A DNA stretch of 64,000 nucleotides from Paraburkholderia largidicola (GTDB taxonomy: Bacteria; Pseudomonadota; Gammaproteobacteria; Burkholderiales; Burkholderiaceae): the NCBI RefSeq assembly GCF_013426895.1, contig NZ_AP023174.1, positions 1,302,001 to 1,366,000 of the forward strand, written 5' to 3'. The notes beneath the pieces are model-generated. The model worked only from the letters and a program-made list of their open reading frames with translations. It did no database searches and was not told the origin of the DNA. The position numbers and the translations under genes are program-made. The number at the start of each line of letters is the position of its first letter. Position 1 is the first letter of the stretch. Below, one piece after another: positions 26,516-40,864 of this stretch.

Positions 26516-28222
26516 CTACAGCACGGCATGCTCGACGATCAGTTGCACGCGTGCAACGCCATTCCACGTATCCGCCGACAGCCGATAGGCGACAGTCGTC
26601 CTCGCCGGCAACGGCTCCGTGTGATTGAACCAGATCGCACTGAACCGCTGGCGCCCGCGCATCAGTTGCAGCTTCAGATGCTTATCCTTCACCAGCGCCT
26701 GCGACATCACATCGAATTCACCCGAGAAAACCGGCGCCGGAAACCCCTGTCCCCAGACCGCCGCATCGATCATCTCGACGAATTGCGGCGTGAAATACGC
26801 ATCTTCAAGATCGCCATCCGTCTCGACCGTGCGCGCCAGTACATCCTGCGTCAGCCACTCGCGCCCAACCCGCTCGAACGCCGCCGTGAAGCGCGGCACG
26901 TCGGCCGTGGCGATCGTCAGGCCCGCCGCCATCGCGTGGCCGCCGAATTTGGCGATCAGCCCCGGCTCGCGCTTCGACACGAGATCGAGCGCATCGCGCA
27001 GATGGAAGCCAGGAATCGAGCGGCCCGAGCCCTTGACGGTGGCGCCGCCGACGTCGGCCAGCGCGAACGTGAACGACGGCCGGTGGAATTTCTCCTTCAG
27101 CCGGCCGGCCACGATCCCGATCACGCCCTGATGCCAGCTCGGGTTGAACAGCGTGATCGTCGTCGAGCCGGCGGGATCGACGGTCGACAGGTCGTCGAGC
27201 GCCTGCTGTTGCATGCCCGCTTCGATTTCGCGCCGCTCGCGGTTCATCGTGTCGAGCTGCTGCGCCAGTTCCCAAGCACGTCCGACGTCGTCCGTCGTCA
27301 GGCAGTCGATGCCCAGCGACATGTCCGACAGCCGTCCCGCCGCATTCAGGCGCGGCCCGAGCGCGAAGCCCAGATCGAAGCCCGACGCACTGCGCGCATC
27401 GCGCCCCGCGGCGCGGAACAGCGCGGCGATGCCCGGCTGCATGCGGCCGTTGCGGATGCGCTGCAAGCCCTGCGCGACCAGCACGCGGTTGTTGCCGTCG
27501 AGCTTCACGACATCGGCGACCGTGCCGAGCGCGACCAGATCGAGCAGTCCGTCCAGACGCGGCTCCGGACGCGCTTCGCCGAATGCGCCACGGCGGCGCA
27601 GTTCGGCGCGCAACGCCAGCAGCACATAAAACATCACGCCGACGCCCGCGATGCACTTGCTCGGGAACGTGCAGCCCGGCTGGTTCGGATTGACGATCGC
27701 GCGCGCGGCGGGCAGTTCGTCGCCGGGCAAATGGTGATCGGTGACGAGCACGTCGATGCCGAGTGCATTCGCCGCTTCGACGCCGTCGACGCTGGCGATG
27801 CCGTTATCGACGGTAATCAGCAGCTCGGGCTTGCCGCCGGGTCGCTGCGCGGCGAGCGCGACGATTTCCGGCGTGAGGCCGTAGCCGTACTCGAAGCGGT
27901 TCGGCACGAGATAGTCGATCTGCGCGCCGAACATCCGCAAACCGCGCACGGCGACCGCGCAAGCCGTCGCGCCGTCGCAGTCGTAGTCCGCGACGACCAG
28001 CATGCGGCGGCCGCCTTCGATGGCATCGGCAAGCAGCGTCGCGGCCGCGTCGCAGCCTTTGAGCGACGCGGGCGGGGTCAGCCGCGCAAGGCCGGTTTCG
28101 AGTTCATCGGGCAGGCACACGCCGCGCGATGCGTAGAGCCGCGCGAGCACAGGATGCAGGCCGTGGCGGATCAGCGCTTCGGCGTCGGCGGGAGAGCAGG
28201 GGCGCGTAACGATTCGAGTCAT
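26516..28222 (-). CDS. recJ: Single-stranded-DNA-specific exonuclease RecJ
   Basis: A 568-residue 5'-3' ssDNA exonuclease of the DHH family used in recombination and mismatch repair. Visible motifs are VVADYDCDGATA (near 75-86), LLITVDNGIAS, VTDHHLPG (the DHH motif), and in the DHHA1 part FGGHAMAAGLTI. It follows the upstream unknown gene by 28 bases, so the two are probably co-transcribed. Confidence 0.96.
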   Translation of the reverse strand: MTRIVTRPCSPADAEALIRHGLHPVLARLYASRGVCLPDELETGLARLTPPASLKGCDAAATLLADAIEGGRRMLVVADYDCDGATACAVAVRGLRMFGAQIDYLVPNRFEYGYGLTPEIVALAAQRPGGKPELLITVDNGIASVDGVEAANALGIDVLVTDHHLPGDELPAARAIVNPNQPGCTFPSKCIAGVGVMFYVLLALRAELRRRGAFGEARPEPRLDGLLDLVALGTVADVVKLDGNNRVLVAQGLQRIRNGRMQPGIAALFRAAGRDARSASGFDLGFALGPRLNAAGRLSDMSLGIDCLTTDDVGRAWELAQQLDTMNRERREIEAGMQQQALDDLSTVDPAGSTTITLFNPSWHQGVIGIVAGRLKEKFHRPSFTFALADVGGATVKGSGRSIPGFHLRDALDLVSKREPGLIAKFGGHAMAAGLTIATADVPRFTAAFERVGREWLTQDVLARTVETDGDLEDAYFTPQFVEMIDAAVWGQGFPAPVFSGEFDVMSQALVKDKHLKLQLMRGRQRFSAIWFNHTEPLPARTTVAYRLSADTWNGVARVQLIVEHAVL

Positions 28223-28250
28223 GCGGCAAAACCAGGAGCAAAGAGACAGT

Positions 28251-29339
28251 TCATTCGATGAAAAGCGACGCGAACAGACGCCGTCGCCAGAATTTACGCA
28301 GATCGCCGCGCGTGATGTCGAGTGTCACCGAGCCCGTGTCGCCGCACAGCGTCAGACCCAGCGAGCCGAGTTCGCCCGCCTGCAGCGCGGCGAGCGCGGG
28401 CGCAAGCCAGTCGCGCTCCAGTGCGGCGAACGCGGCGTTCCAGTGGCCCCAGTCCTGCTCGATGAACGGCGCGGAAAACGGGTCGAGTTCGATCAGCGTG
28501 GTGGCGGCGCTGCCGTTGGTGCCGTCGGAACGCCAGGCGTCGTAGGTGACAGGCGGGGCGGCCGTTGCCGCCTTTGCGGCGAGCGCAAGACCGCGCGTCG
28601 CCGCCGCGTCCGACAGCACGCGCGCAAAGTCGCTTTTGACCGGCTGCGCCGCGCCTTGCGCATGGAACCAGATCGAGTTGACGGTCGGCAGGCCGCGCGC
28701 CTCGCGCGCTTCGTTCACGGGATGCTCGAACCACGCCATCTGCACTTCGTTCTGCAGCTTCATCCACGCGCGCGAGCGCTCGCCCGTGTGCGCTTCGTGC
28801 GGCAGCCAGATTTCGATGTTGCGGCCGCTCGCGCGCAGCGGCGAGGCGCCCGCCAGCGTGCCGAACGCGTCGCTCGACAGATACCAGCGCGACGGCTGCG
28901 GCGCTTCGATCCGCACGCCCAGTTCCTCGATCAGCGGACGCGCGACGTCGAAGAGCGCGCGCGCGTCGTCGTCCGTCAGTTCCAGCGACGCGGGATCGAT
29001 CAGCACCAGATGGTCGTGCGCGATCCGCACATGCACCGGCTGCACGCATGCCCATGTCGCGCTGCCCGGGTTGCCGCCGTCGGCGAGCAGCATGTAGGGC
29101 GCGAGGGGCGCCTCGTCGGTTGCGGCCGTGCCGGCCGGCACCGCGCCGAAGCTGCGCGCGACCCAGCGCTCGTGCGGCAGCGTGCGCTGGAAGTCTTCGC
29201 CGATCACGCGTTCGACCAGCGTCGCGCGGGCGATCAGTTTATCGAGGGCTGGAATGTCGAGGGAATGCAGTGCAGTGGACGCATCGGCTGCGGCGGGCAG
29301 CGCGAAGGGTAGAAGGAGATGCAGTCGGTTGGCATTCAT
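28251..29339 (-). CDS. Conserved protein of unknown function upstream of recJ
   Basis: A 362-residue protein starting MNANRLHLLLPFALPAAADA. From memory, relatives in Burkholderiales are labelled RpfE-type regulatory protein or phosphoglycerate mutase, but I see no phosphoglycerate-mutase RHG motif. Despite the hydrophobic start there is no clear signal cleavage. Repeated Trp/His-containing segments (RWYLSSD, NIEIWLPHEAHTGERSRAW, VNSIWFHAQG) look like a conserved enzymatic or binding fold. An alternative ATG four codons upstream (29351) exists; neither has a good ribosome site. Likely co-transcribed with recJ. Confidence 0.75.
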   Translation of the reverse strand: MNANRLHLLLPFALPAAADASTALHSLDIPALDKLIARATLVERVIGEDFQRTLPHERWVARSFGAVPAGTAATDEAPLAPYMLLADGGNPGSATWACVQPVHVRIAHDHLVLIDPASLELTDDDARALFDVARPLIEELGVRIEAPQPSRWYLSSDAFGTLAGASPLRASGRNIEIWLPHEAHTGERSRAWMKLQNEVQMAWFEHPVNEAREARGLPTVNSIWFHAQGAAQPVKSDFARVLSDAAATRGLALAAKAATAAPPVTYDAWRSDGTNGSAATTLIELDPFSAPFIEQDWGHWNAAFAALERDWLAPALAALQAGELGSLGLTLCGDTGSVTLDITRGDLRKFWRRRLFASLFIE

Positions 29340-29683
29340 GATGCTGCGCATTGTATGGCAAACTTCGGCCCGTTGATCCGCGATCGCGGGCGAGATGGCG
29401 GGTGATTCGACCGGGCCCGAAACGGTGACTCGTGCGCGAGTGCGTACAATTCACGCAACGATTGCGCACCGGACGGCGCGATGTGGCGCGTGCCGTTGCA
29501 TGGCGTCACAGCCCATGCGCCGTCTGAGGAAAGCTGCCGCAAGCCGGCGCTCTGGAACCATCGGCCGAAATTCGCGCCCAATCGACACGGCTTTCGCGCG
29601 CACGGCGCCGGTTTTTTCGCCCGGTGCGCGGACCGCCAGGGCAAATGCAGAACACAGCGCAATCACGCTGAAAAAGGACTCGC
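29340..29683. other. Divergent intergenic region upstream of lolC
   Basis: 344 bases between two divergent genes, presumably with promoters for both. A TACAAT at 29445-29450 is a possible -10 but lacks a -35 partner. Overlapping short frames on both strands have no ribosome sites. Confidence 0.45.
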
Positions 29684-30937
29684 TTGAAACTTCCATACGA
29701 ATGGCAGATTGGCTGGCGCTACACGCGCGCCGGCAAACGCACCACGGGTAACGGCTTCATCTCGTTCATCGCGCTCGTGTCGATGTCGGGTATCGCGCTC
29801 GGCGTGGCCGCGCTGATCGTCGTGCTGTCGGTGATGAACGGCTTCCAGAAGGAGGTGCGCGACCGCATGCTGTCGGTGCTCGCGCACGTCGAGATCTTTT
29901 CGCCGACGGGCTCGATGCCGAACTGGCAACTGACGGCGCAAGAGGCGAAGCAGAACAAGGAAGTGATCGGCGCGGCGCCCTATGTCGAAGCGCAGGCGCT
30001 GCTCACGCGCCAGGACGCCGTGAGCGGCGTCGCGCTGCGCGGCGTCGAGCCTTCGCTGGAGCCGGAAGTGTCGGACATCGGCAAGGAGATGAAGGCGGGC
30101 AACCTGAACGAGCTGAAGCCCGGTGAGTTCGGCATCGTGCTCGGTGGGGATCTGGCCGGGAATCTCGGCGTGACGACGGGCGACAAGATCACGCTCGTCG
30201 CGCCCGAAGGGACGATGACGCCCGCCGGCCTGTTGCCGCGTCTGAAGCAGTTCACCGTGGTCGGCGTGTTCGAGTCCGGCCATTACGAGTACGACAGCAC
30301 GCTCGCGCTGATCAACATCAAGGACGCGGAAGCGCTGTTCCGGCTACCCGCGCCGACGGGCGTACGCCTGCGCCTGAAAGACATGCAGCGCGCGCCGGAA
30401 GTCGCGCATCAGCTGGCGCGCACGCTGTCGGGCGATCTGTATATCCGCGACTGGACTCAGCAGAACAAGACATGGTTCTCGGCCGTGCAGATCGAAAAGC
30501 GCATGATGTTCATCATCCTCACGCTGATCATCGCGGTGGCGGCGTTCAATCTGGTGTCGTCGCTGGTGATGACGGTGACCAACAAGCAGGCCGATATCGC
30601 GATCCTGCGCACGCTCGGCGCGCAGCCCGGCTCGATCATGAAGATTTTCGTCATTCAGGGCATGACGATCGGTTTCGTCGGCACGGGCATTGGCGTTGCG
30701 CTCGGCTGCCTGATCGCGTGGAGCATTCCGTGGCTCGTGCCGATGATCGAGCATCTGCTGCACGTGCAGTTCCTGCCGCCGTCGGTGTATTTCATCAGCG
30801 AGTTGCCGTCCGAACTCGTGCCCGGCGATGTGGCCAAGATCGGCGTGATCGCGTTCCTGCTGTCGTGCCTCGCGACGCTCTATCCGAGTTGGCGCGGTGC
30901 GAAGGTGCGTCCGGCGGAGGCGCTGCGTTATGAATGA
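29684..30937 (+). CDS. lolC: Lipoprotein-releasing ABC transporter permease LolC/LolE
   Basis: A 417-residue inner-membrane permease of the LolCDE complex, which hands outer-membrane lipoproteins to LolA. It has one N-terminal membrane segment (about 24-48), a large periplasmic domain, then three membrane segments (about 270-295, 318-345, 380-400) and the FtsX-type C-terminal motif. A single permease gene with lolD suggests a LolF-like homodimeric system rather than separate LolC and LolE. The start is TTG, supported by AAGGA six bases before it. Confidence 0.92.
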   Translation: MKLPYEWQIGWRYTRAGKRTTGNGFISFIALVSMSGIALGVAALIVVLSVMNGFQKEVRDRMLSVLAHVEIFSPTGSMPNWQLTAQEAKQNKEVIGAAPYVEAQALLTRQDAVSGVALRGVEPSLEPEVSDIGKEMKAGNLNELKPGEFGIVLGGDLAGNLGVTTGDKITLVAPEGTMTPAGLLPRLKQFTVVGVFESGHYEYDSTLALINIKDAEALFRLPAPTGVRLRLKDMQRAPEVAHQLARTLSGDLYIRDWTQQNKTWFSAVQIEKRMMFIILTLIIAVAAFNLVSSLVMTVTNKQADIAILRTLGAQPGSIMKIFVIQGMTIGFVGTGIGVALGCLIAWSIPWLVPMIEHLLHVQFLPPSVYFISELPSELVPGDVAKIGVIAFLLSCLATLYPSWRGAKVRPAEALRYE

Positions 30938-31673
30938 TCGTCCGAACAACAACCTCATGGCCGCCGACGAAACTGGTTTGCATCCGTACGTGCTCGAAGC
31001 GACTGGCATTTCGAAGGCGTTCGTTCAGGGTGGCCTGAACGTGCAGGTGCTGAACAACACGCAACTCTCCGTGCGGCGCGGCGAGAAGCTCGCGATCGTC
31101 GGCGCGTCCGGCTCCGGCAAGAGCACGCTGCTGCACGTGCTGGGCGGCCTCGACGATCCGAGCACGGGCCACGTCGAAGTGATGGGCAAGCCGTTTACGA
31201 AGCTCTCGGAGCGCGAGCGCAACGATCTGCGCAACCGCGCGCTCGGCTTTGTCTATCAGTTCCACCATCTGCTGCCGGAATTCACCGCGCTCGATAACGT
31301 CGCGATGCCGCTGCGCATCCGCCGCATGACCACGGAAGATGCGCGCAAGCAGGCACTCGACATGCTCGAGCGGGTGGGACTCGCGCATCGCGCGAAGCAT
31401 CGTCCGGGCGAACTGTCGGGCGGCGAGCGCCAGCGTGTGGCAATTGCGCGCGCGCTGGTCACGAAGCCCGCCTGCGTGCTCGCCGACGAGCCGACGGGCA
31501 ATCTCGACGGCGGCACGGCGGATACCGTGTTCAACCTGATGCTGGAACTGTCGAACACGCTGTCGACGAGTTTCGTGATCGTCACGCACGATCCCGATCT
31601 GGCCGCGCGCTGCGACCGCATCATGCGTCTGCGCGACGGCGTGCTGTACGAGGAGCCGACCGTGCCCGTCTGA
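30930..31673 (+). CDS. lolD: Lipoprotein-releasing ABC transporter ATPase LolD
   Basis: A 247-residue ATPase that powers the permease above. Walker A is GASGSGKST (58-66), the signature is [15 protein letters not shown], Walker B is VLADEPTGN, and the switch His lies in [10 protein letters not shown]. The ATG overlaps the end of lolC by eight bases, so the two are translationally coupled. Confidence 0.95.
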   Translation: MNDRPNNNLMAADETGLHPYVLEATGISKAFVQGGLNVQVLNNTQLSVRRGEKLAIVGASGSGKSTLLHVLGGLDDPSTGHVEVMGKPFTKLSERERNDLRNRALGFVYQFHHLLPEFTALDNVAMPLRIRRMTTEDARKQALDMLERVGLAHRAKHRPGELSGGERQRVAIARALVTKPACVLADEPTGNLDGGTADTVFNLMLELSNTLSTSFVIVTHDPDLAARCDRIMRLRDGVLYEEPTVPV

Positions 31674-31709
31674 GGCCGGGCGCTTTCCATTCGACACGAG
31701 GCCGCGCGC

Positions 31710-32498
31710 ATGTGGATCGATACGCACTGTCATCTCGACGCTTCGGAATTCGACGCGGATCGCGACGCCGTGGCGAGCGCCGCGCTCGAAGCGGGCGTGA
31801 GCCGGATCGTCATTCCGGGCATTGCGCGCGGCAACTTTTCGACGGTGCGCGAACTGGCGCATCGCGTGCAGGGCGGGGCGTATGCGCTCGGCATTCATCC
31901 CCTTTTCACGCCGCAGGCGCAGCCGTCCGATCTCGATGTGCTGCGCATGGAAATCGAGGCGAGTCTCGACGATCCGCTGTTCGTCGGTCTCGGTGAGATC
32001 GGGCTCGACTATTTCGTGCCGGGACTCGACGACGAGACGCAGCAGTTCTACTACAACGAGCAACTCAAGCTCGCGCGCGAATTCGACCTGCCCGTGATCT
32101 GCCATGTGCGCAAGTCGCAGGATCAGGTGCTGAAGGGCTTGCGGCGCAATCACGTGAGTCGCGGCATCGCGCATGCGTTCAACGGCAGTTTCCAGCAGGC
32201 GCAGGCGTTCATCGACCACGGCATGCATCTCGGGTTCGGCGGCAACGTGACGTTCGAGCGTGCGCTGCAGATCCGGCGGCTCGCCGCGCAATTGCCGCTC
32301 GACGCGCTGGTCGTCGAAACCGATGCGCCCGATATCGCCCCTTCGTGGCTTTACAGGCAGCGCAACACGCCGGACCAGATTCCCGCGATCGGCGCGATCC
32401 TCGCCGAGCAGCGCGGCATCGACAAAAACGCGCTCGCGATAGGCACAACGGCTAATGCGCACGCCGCATTGCCGCGTCTCGCCCTTTACTCTGCATAA
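31710..32498 (+). CDS. tatD: TatD-family metal-dependent hydrolase/DNase
   Basis: A 262-residue TIM-barrel amidohydrolase. Metal ligands are in DTHCHLD (His6, His8), GLGEIGLDY (Glu), VICHVRKS (His), the central AHAFNGS and the late VETDAPD (Asp). TatD homologues are 3'-5' DNases or D-aminoacyl-tRNA editing-like enzymes. It starts 36 bases after lolD, probably in the same transcript. Confidence 0.92.
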   Translation: MWIDTHCHLDASEFDADRDAVASAALEAGVSRIVIPGIARGNFSTVRELAHRVQGGAYALGIHPLFTPQAQPSDLDVLRMEIEASLDDPLFVGLGEIGLDYFVPGLDDETQQFYYNEQLKLAREFDLPVICHVRKSQDQVLKGLRRNHVSRGIAHAFNGSFQQAQAFIDHGMHLGFGGNVTFERALQIRRLAAQLPLDALVVETDAPDIAPSWLYRQRNTPDQIPAIGAILAEQRGIDKNALAIGTTANAHAALPRLALYSA

Positions 32499-32596
32499 TC
32501 ACTGTTTGGCTCGCATGGCGCGTCGACGTGGACATTGATTCGGGTTCCTGATGAATGTCGGCGTAATGCTGCGCGAGCGTCGGTTGCGGAGGCGGC

Positions 32597-35119
32597 ATGC
32601 GGGCAGTGTGGTGCGGGTTTGCGTTGGGCGTCGTGTGGTTGCAGCAGCAGGCTTCGTTGCCTGGGCGGTGGAGTTGGTTCGTGCTGATCGCAAGCGCCTG
32701 CGGGCTGAGCCTGGTTTCGTCGATGGGCTTCCGACGCGGCGACGCGTGGCCCTCACGCGCAGGCTGGTTTGCGGTGCTGTGTGCGGCGGCGTGTTGTGGC
32801 TTTGGTTATGCCGCATGGCGGGCGCAGGCGCGGCTCGCCTACGAGTTGCCGCAGGCGTGGGAGGGGCGCGATATCGCCGTCAGTGGCTGGGTCAAAGGAC
32901 TGCCGACGCGCAGCGCGGATGGCACGCGTTTCCTGTTCGTCGTCGAATCAGCCGATGCGCCCGTCGAACGTTTTCCCCGCACGCTGCAACTATCGTGGAT
33001 CGCGGATGATGCGCCGCCGCCCGTGCTCGAACCCGGTTCGCGCTGGCGTCTGAACGTGCGGCTCAAGCGTCCGCATGGAAACGCGAACTGGGGCGTGCGC
33101 GACGCGGAAGCCGTATTGCTCGCGCGTGACGTTCGGGCGACGGGGTATGTGAGCGCGTCTTCGTCCGCCGTGCGGCTTCCAGGAAGGGCAAGCGGAGTGG
33201 GCGTGCTGATCGACGGCTGGCGGTCGGCCATCCGCACTCGAATTGCCGACGTGCTCGGAGACGCGCCCCATATGGGCATTGTCGTCGCGCTCGCGATCGG
33301 TGCGCAGGACCTCGTCAGTGCCGCCGACTGGCTGCTGATGCGGCGCACGGGCACGAGCCATCTCGTCGCGATTTCCGGTTTGCACATCGGGTTTGTCGCG
33401 GGGATTGCGGGGTGGCTGATAGGGACGCTGTGGCGGCATTCGTTCTTCATCGGACGTGGCTTGCCATTGCTCGTACCCGCGCAGAAGGTTGCGATCGCGG
33501 GCGGTGCGTTGTTCGCCGCGTTTCATGCTGCGCTCGCGGGCTTCAATGTGCCTGCCCAACGGGCATTGTGGATGGCGGGCATCGTTGCGCTCGCGTATGT
33601 CGGCGGACGGCGCGTCGCGCCTTCCGTGGTCCTTGCGTGGGCCCTCGGACTCGTCCTGCTGGTCGATCCGTGGGCGGTCGTGTCGGCGGGATTCTGGCTG
33701 TCGTTTTGCGCGGTCGGCGCGATTCTGTTCGCGATGTCGGGAGCGGCGCATATCGCGCGAAGCAGGCCGTCAGAGTCACTGGATGACGAGCAAGTCGAAC
33801 GCTCTTTAATGAAGCGCTGCGTCGACGCGACGCGCTCGCAGATCGGAGCGTTGATCGAGCGCATGCGCAGCGGCGCTCGCGTCCAGTTCGCGGTGACGAT
33901 CGCGCTCGCGCCGCTGACGGTGTGCTTCTTCTCGCAGATACCGCTGATCGGTCCCGTGGCGAATGCGTTCGCGATTCCGTGGGTCAGTGTCTTCGTGACG
34001 CCTGCCGTGATCGCCGGCATCGCGTTACCGGCGCCGCTCGATGCGCTCGCTTTCCGGTTCGCGCATCATCTGCTGGATCTGCTCGCGGCCGGTCTGCAAC
34101 TGCTGTCGGGCCCGCCTTGGACGGTCTGGCAGTTGCCGCAGCCGGATGCATGGGCGATGGCGTGCGCGGCCGTTGGCGTCGCGTGGTGCCTTGCGCCGGC
34201 CGGCTGGCCGTTGCGTTGGGCCGCGCCGCTGACGTGGCTGCCGTTGCTCGCGCCGGCATCGACCGCTCCCGCTGAGGGCGCGTTCCGCCTCACGGCGCTC
34301 GACATCGGACAAGGCTCGTCGATCGTCGTCGAAACCGCGCATCACACGCTGCTGTTCGACGCAGGCCCGGGTCCCGAATCGACGCACGCCGGGGAGCGCA
34401 TCGTCGTGCCTTATCTGCAGGCAGCGGGCATCGCGACGCTCGATACGCTGATCGTCAGCCACGCCGACTCCGACCATTCGGGCGGCGCGCCCGCCGTGCT
34501 CGAAGGCATCGAAGTGAGGCAACTGCTGGCGGGACTTCCGCCAGACCACGCGCTTTGGCGCGAGGCGGCCGGGAAGGGCGCCCAAACCGTGCGCTGCGCG
34601 GCGGGCCAGCGCTGGCAATGGGACGGCGTCGACTTCGCGATCCTCTGGCCCGACGCCGGTCCATTGCAAGGCAAGCCCAACGCGCACTGCTGCGTGCTGC
34701 GTGTGAGCACGGCGGGCGCCGCGGCGCGCGGTTCGCGCATTCAAACGCATGAAGACAGACGAACGGCCGTCGTCGCCTTGCTGGCCGCGGACATCGAAGC
34801 GCCTGTCGAACGCACGCTGCTCGCGCGCGAGCCCGCCGCATTGCGCGCGCAGATTCTGCTCGTGCCGCATCACGGCAGCAAGACCTCGTCGACCGAGCCG
34901 TTCCTCGACTCTATCGAGCCGTCCATCGCGGTATTTCAGGTAGGCTATCGCAACCGGTTTCATCATCCCTACGCGGGCGTCTACGAACGGTATCGGGCGC
35001 GCGGCATCGCGCTGTCGCGCAGTGATGACGACGGCGCCGCGCGCATCGAGGCGGACGGATCGGGGCTGTCGCTGGAACGCTACCGGCAGACGCACCGCCG
35101 CTACTGGATGGACCCGTAA
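32597..35119 (+). CDS. comEC: DNA internalization channel ComEC/Rec2
   Basis: An 840-residue membrane protein that takes single-stranded DNA into the cytoplasm during transformation. N-terminal membrane segments and an OB-like region (to about 210) precede the Competence domain with HLVAISGLHIGF and many helices (to about 560). A C-terminal metallo-beta-lactamase domain follows (DIGQGSSIVVE, SHADSDHSGG, PHHGSKTSS). GCGGAGG precedes the ATG. Whether the cell is competent cannot be judged from one gene. Confidence 0.93.
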   Translation: MRAVWCGFALGVVWLQQQASLPGRWSWFVLIASACGLSLVSSMGFRRGDAWPSRAGWFAVLCAAACCGFGYAAWRAQARLAYELPQAWEGRDIAVSGWVKGLPTRSADGTRFLFVVESADAPVERFPRTLQLSWIADDAPPPVLEPGSRWRLNVRLKRPHGNANWGVRDAEAVLLARDVRATGYVSASSSAVRLPGRASGVGVLIDGWRSAIRTRIADVLGDAPHMGIVVALAIGAQDLVSAADWLLMRRTGTSHLVAISGLHIGFVAGIAGWLIGTLWRHSFFIGRGLPLLVPAQKVAIAGGALFAAFHAALAGFNVPAQRALWMAGIVALAYVGGRRVAPSVVLAWALGLVLLVDPWAVVSAGFWLSFCAVGAILFAMSGAAHIARSRPSESLDDEQVERSLMKRCVDATRSQIGALIERMRSGARVQFAVTIALAPLTVCFFSQIPLIGPVANAFAIPWVSVFVTPAVIAGIALPAPLDALAFRFAHHLLDLLAAGLQLLSGPPWTVWQLPQPDAWAMACAAVGVAWCLAPAGWPLRWAAPLTWLPLLAPASTAPAEGAFRLTALDIGQGSSIVVETAHHTLLFDAGPGPESTHAGERIVVPYLQAAGIATLDTLIVSHADSDHSGGAPAVLEGIEVRQLLAGLPPDHALWREAAGKGAQTVRCAAGQRWQWDGVDFAILWPDAGPLQGKPNAHCCVLRVSTAGAAARGSRIQTHEDRRTAVVALLAADIEAPVERTLLAREPAALRAQILLVPHHGSKTSSTEPFLDSIEPSIAVFQVGYRNRFHHPYAGVYERYRARGIALSRSDDDGAARIEADGSGLSLERYRQTHRRYWMDP

Positions 35120-35168
35120 ACGAAGGGCCGGCGCGATCAAGAACAAATCAGAACGGAGACCATAGCGT

Positions 35169-35963
35169 TTGAAGAACATCATCCATTTCTCCCATGCAAA
35201 CGGATTTCCGGCGTCCACCTATCGGACGATCTTCGCCGAACTCTCGGACGACTACGACATGCGTTTCATCGAGCGGATCGGCCATGACGCGCGCTACCCG
35301 GTGACGCGCGACTGGCCGCATCTGGTCGAGGAGTTGCTGGATGACATCGGGCGTGCCTACGAGAACCCGGTATGGCTCGTCGGGCATTCGCTCGGCGGCT
35401 ATCTTTCACTGATGGCGGCGCTCAGGAAGCCGCAATGGGTGCGCGGCGTGGTGATGCTCGATTCGCCCGTCATCGCGGGCTGGCGCAGCAACATGCTGCG
35501 CGTGTCGCAGTGGACGGGGCTGGACGAGCGGCTGTCGCCCGCCGCGGCGACGCGTACGCGGCGCACGCGCTGGAGCAGCCGCGACGAGGCATGGCGGCAC
35601 TTCCATTCGAAGCCCGCGTTTGCGCGCTGGGACGAGCGGGTCCTGTCCGACTATATCGACTTTGGCATTCCGCAAGCGGGCGCCGACGGCACGCGGGAAC
35701 TCGCTTTCGACCGGCAGACCGAGTACCGGATCTACAAGACCTTGCCGCATACGTTCGGCGGCCGGCTCGCGCGCGGCGCGCCCGTGCCCATCGGCTTCGT
35801 CGCCGGGACGCGGTCGCGCGAAGTGCGGCAGGCGGGATTGCAGGCGACCCGGCGCCTCGCGGGCGAGCATTTCGAGTGGATGGAAGGAACCCATCTTTAT
35901 CCCATGGAGCGGCCCATCGAAACGGCGCGCGCCGTGCAGAGAATACTGCGCGGGCTCGAATGA
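35169..35963 (+). CDS. Alpha/beta hydrolase
   Basis: A 264-residue alpha/beta-hydrolase-fold protein with nucleophile elbow GHSLGG (near 72-77) and a late His in GTHLYPMERP. Substrate unknown. The apparent start is TTG (KNIIHFSHANGFP follows), with ACGGAGAC about ten bases upstream; no better ATG exists. It follows comEC by 49 bases. An Arg-rich middle region (AATRTRRTRWSSRDEAWRHF) probably forms the lid. Confidence 0.83.
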   Translation: MKNIIHFSHANGFPASTYRTIFAELSDDYDMRFIERIGHDARYPVTRDWPHLVEELLDDIGRAYENPVWLVGHSLGGYLSLMAALRKPQWVRGVVMLDSPVIAGWRSNMLRVSQWTGLDERLSPAAATRTRRTRWSSRDEAWRHFHSKPAFARWDERVLSDYIDFGIPQAGADGTRELAFDRQTEYRIYKTLPHTFGGRLARGAPVPIGFVAGTRSREVRQAGLQATRRLAGEHFEWMEGTHLYPMERPIETARAVQRILRGLE

Positions 35964-35998
35964 TTTTCGTCCGCGGCGGCATGCGCGTTCGCGGATAA

Positions 35999-38727
<2,729 letters not shown>

Positions 38728-38839
38728 TGCAGCCACGCGCGCTTCGCCGCAGTCCGGCGCAGCGCGCGTGCTCCAACCCGATGGTCGTCGAACGCGTCCG
38801 GACGCGTGCAGTCGAAGTGAGCCGGACGTCTCACCTTAA

Positions 38840-40150
<1,311 letters not shown>

Positions 40151-40307
40151 ACGCCCTCGAATGAGGCGGATTGACGGGAGTAAGTGACGCTTGATGTCAA
40201 CAAACCCGTCTCAATAACCGTTAAACCGGTTATGCTTCGCTACTGATTCACCCTACCGCCCTGCGTAAAGCGCAGGGCGGCGCACATTCAACCCTGCAAT
40301 TCACTTC

Positions 40308-40736
40308 ATGCGGCTCGTCACCGTCGTTCTGCTCGTCCTGCTGGTGCTGATCCAATACCCTCTGTGGTGGGGCCATGGTGGCTGGTTGCGCGTGCACGAA
40401 CTGCAACAGGAACTCGCACAGCAGCTGAAAAAGAACGCGGACGCGAAGGAGCGCAACGAGCGCATCCAGGGTGAAGTCCAGGATCTGCAGAACGGCACGG
40501 CCGCCGTCGAAGAACGCGCCCGCTACGAAATGGGCATGGTCAAGGACAGCGAGGTGTTCGTGCAGTTCGTGTCGCCGAATGCGCCGTCGCCGGCGGCTAA
40601 CGCGCCACAGTCGAATACGTCGACGCGCGGGCAGATCACGGGCGCGCCGCTGCGTGTGGTGCCCAATCCGGAGTCGCGCGCGAAGCCGGATCGCAAGCAC
40701 GCGAAGAAGGACCCGAAGGAAAGGAAGCCAGGTTGA
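40308..40736 (+). CDS. ftsB: Cell division protein FtsB
   Basis: A 142-residue single-pass protein of the FtsQLB divisome subcomplex. A short cytoplasmic start and membrane helix (about 3-20) are followed by a coiled coil (about 28-70, LQQELAQQLKKNADAKERNERIQG) and the conserved RYEMGMVKDSEVFVQFV. The last 50 residues are a basic, low-complexity tail longer than in E. coli (103 residues). Position behind eno matches the family. Confidence 0.93.
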   Translation: MRLVTVVLLVLLVLIQYPLWWGHGGWLRVHELQQELAQQLKKNADAKERNERIQGEVQDLQNGTAAVEERARYEMGMVKDSEVFVQFVSPNAPSPAANAPQSNTSTRGQITGAPLRVVPNPESRAKPDRKHAKKDPKERKPG

Positions 40737-40774
40737 CGGCTGATGCGGTGCGAGGCGGGTGAGGCAGGCTCATG

Positions 40775-40811
40775 AAAAAAGGCGCGGTTCGTAATGAACC
40801 GCGCCTTTTTG
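40775..40811. terminator. Bidirectional terminator after ftsB
   Basis: AAAAAAGGCGCGGTTC, loop GTAAT, then GAACCGCGCCTTTTT. Long stem with A and T tracts on the two sides serves ftsB and the convergent lipoprotein gene. Confidence 0.93.
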
Positions 40812-40864
40812 TTTGGCGGGACGAAACGCGGGTGGGCGCTCCGACAGTCAGACCGATGTGCCGC

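Noticed and set aside
26528..28261. 577-codon plus-strand frame opposite recJ
   Set aside because: Shadow of recJ, full of Arg/Gln/His runs.
30795..32462. 555-codon minus-strand frame opposite lolD and tatD
   Set aside because: Spans several real plus-strand genes and shows only antisense-type composition.
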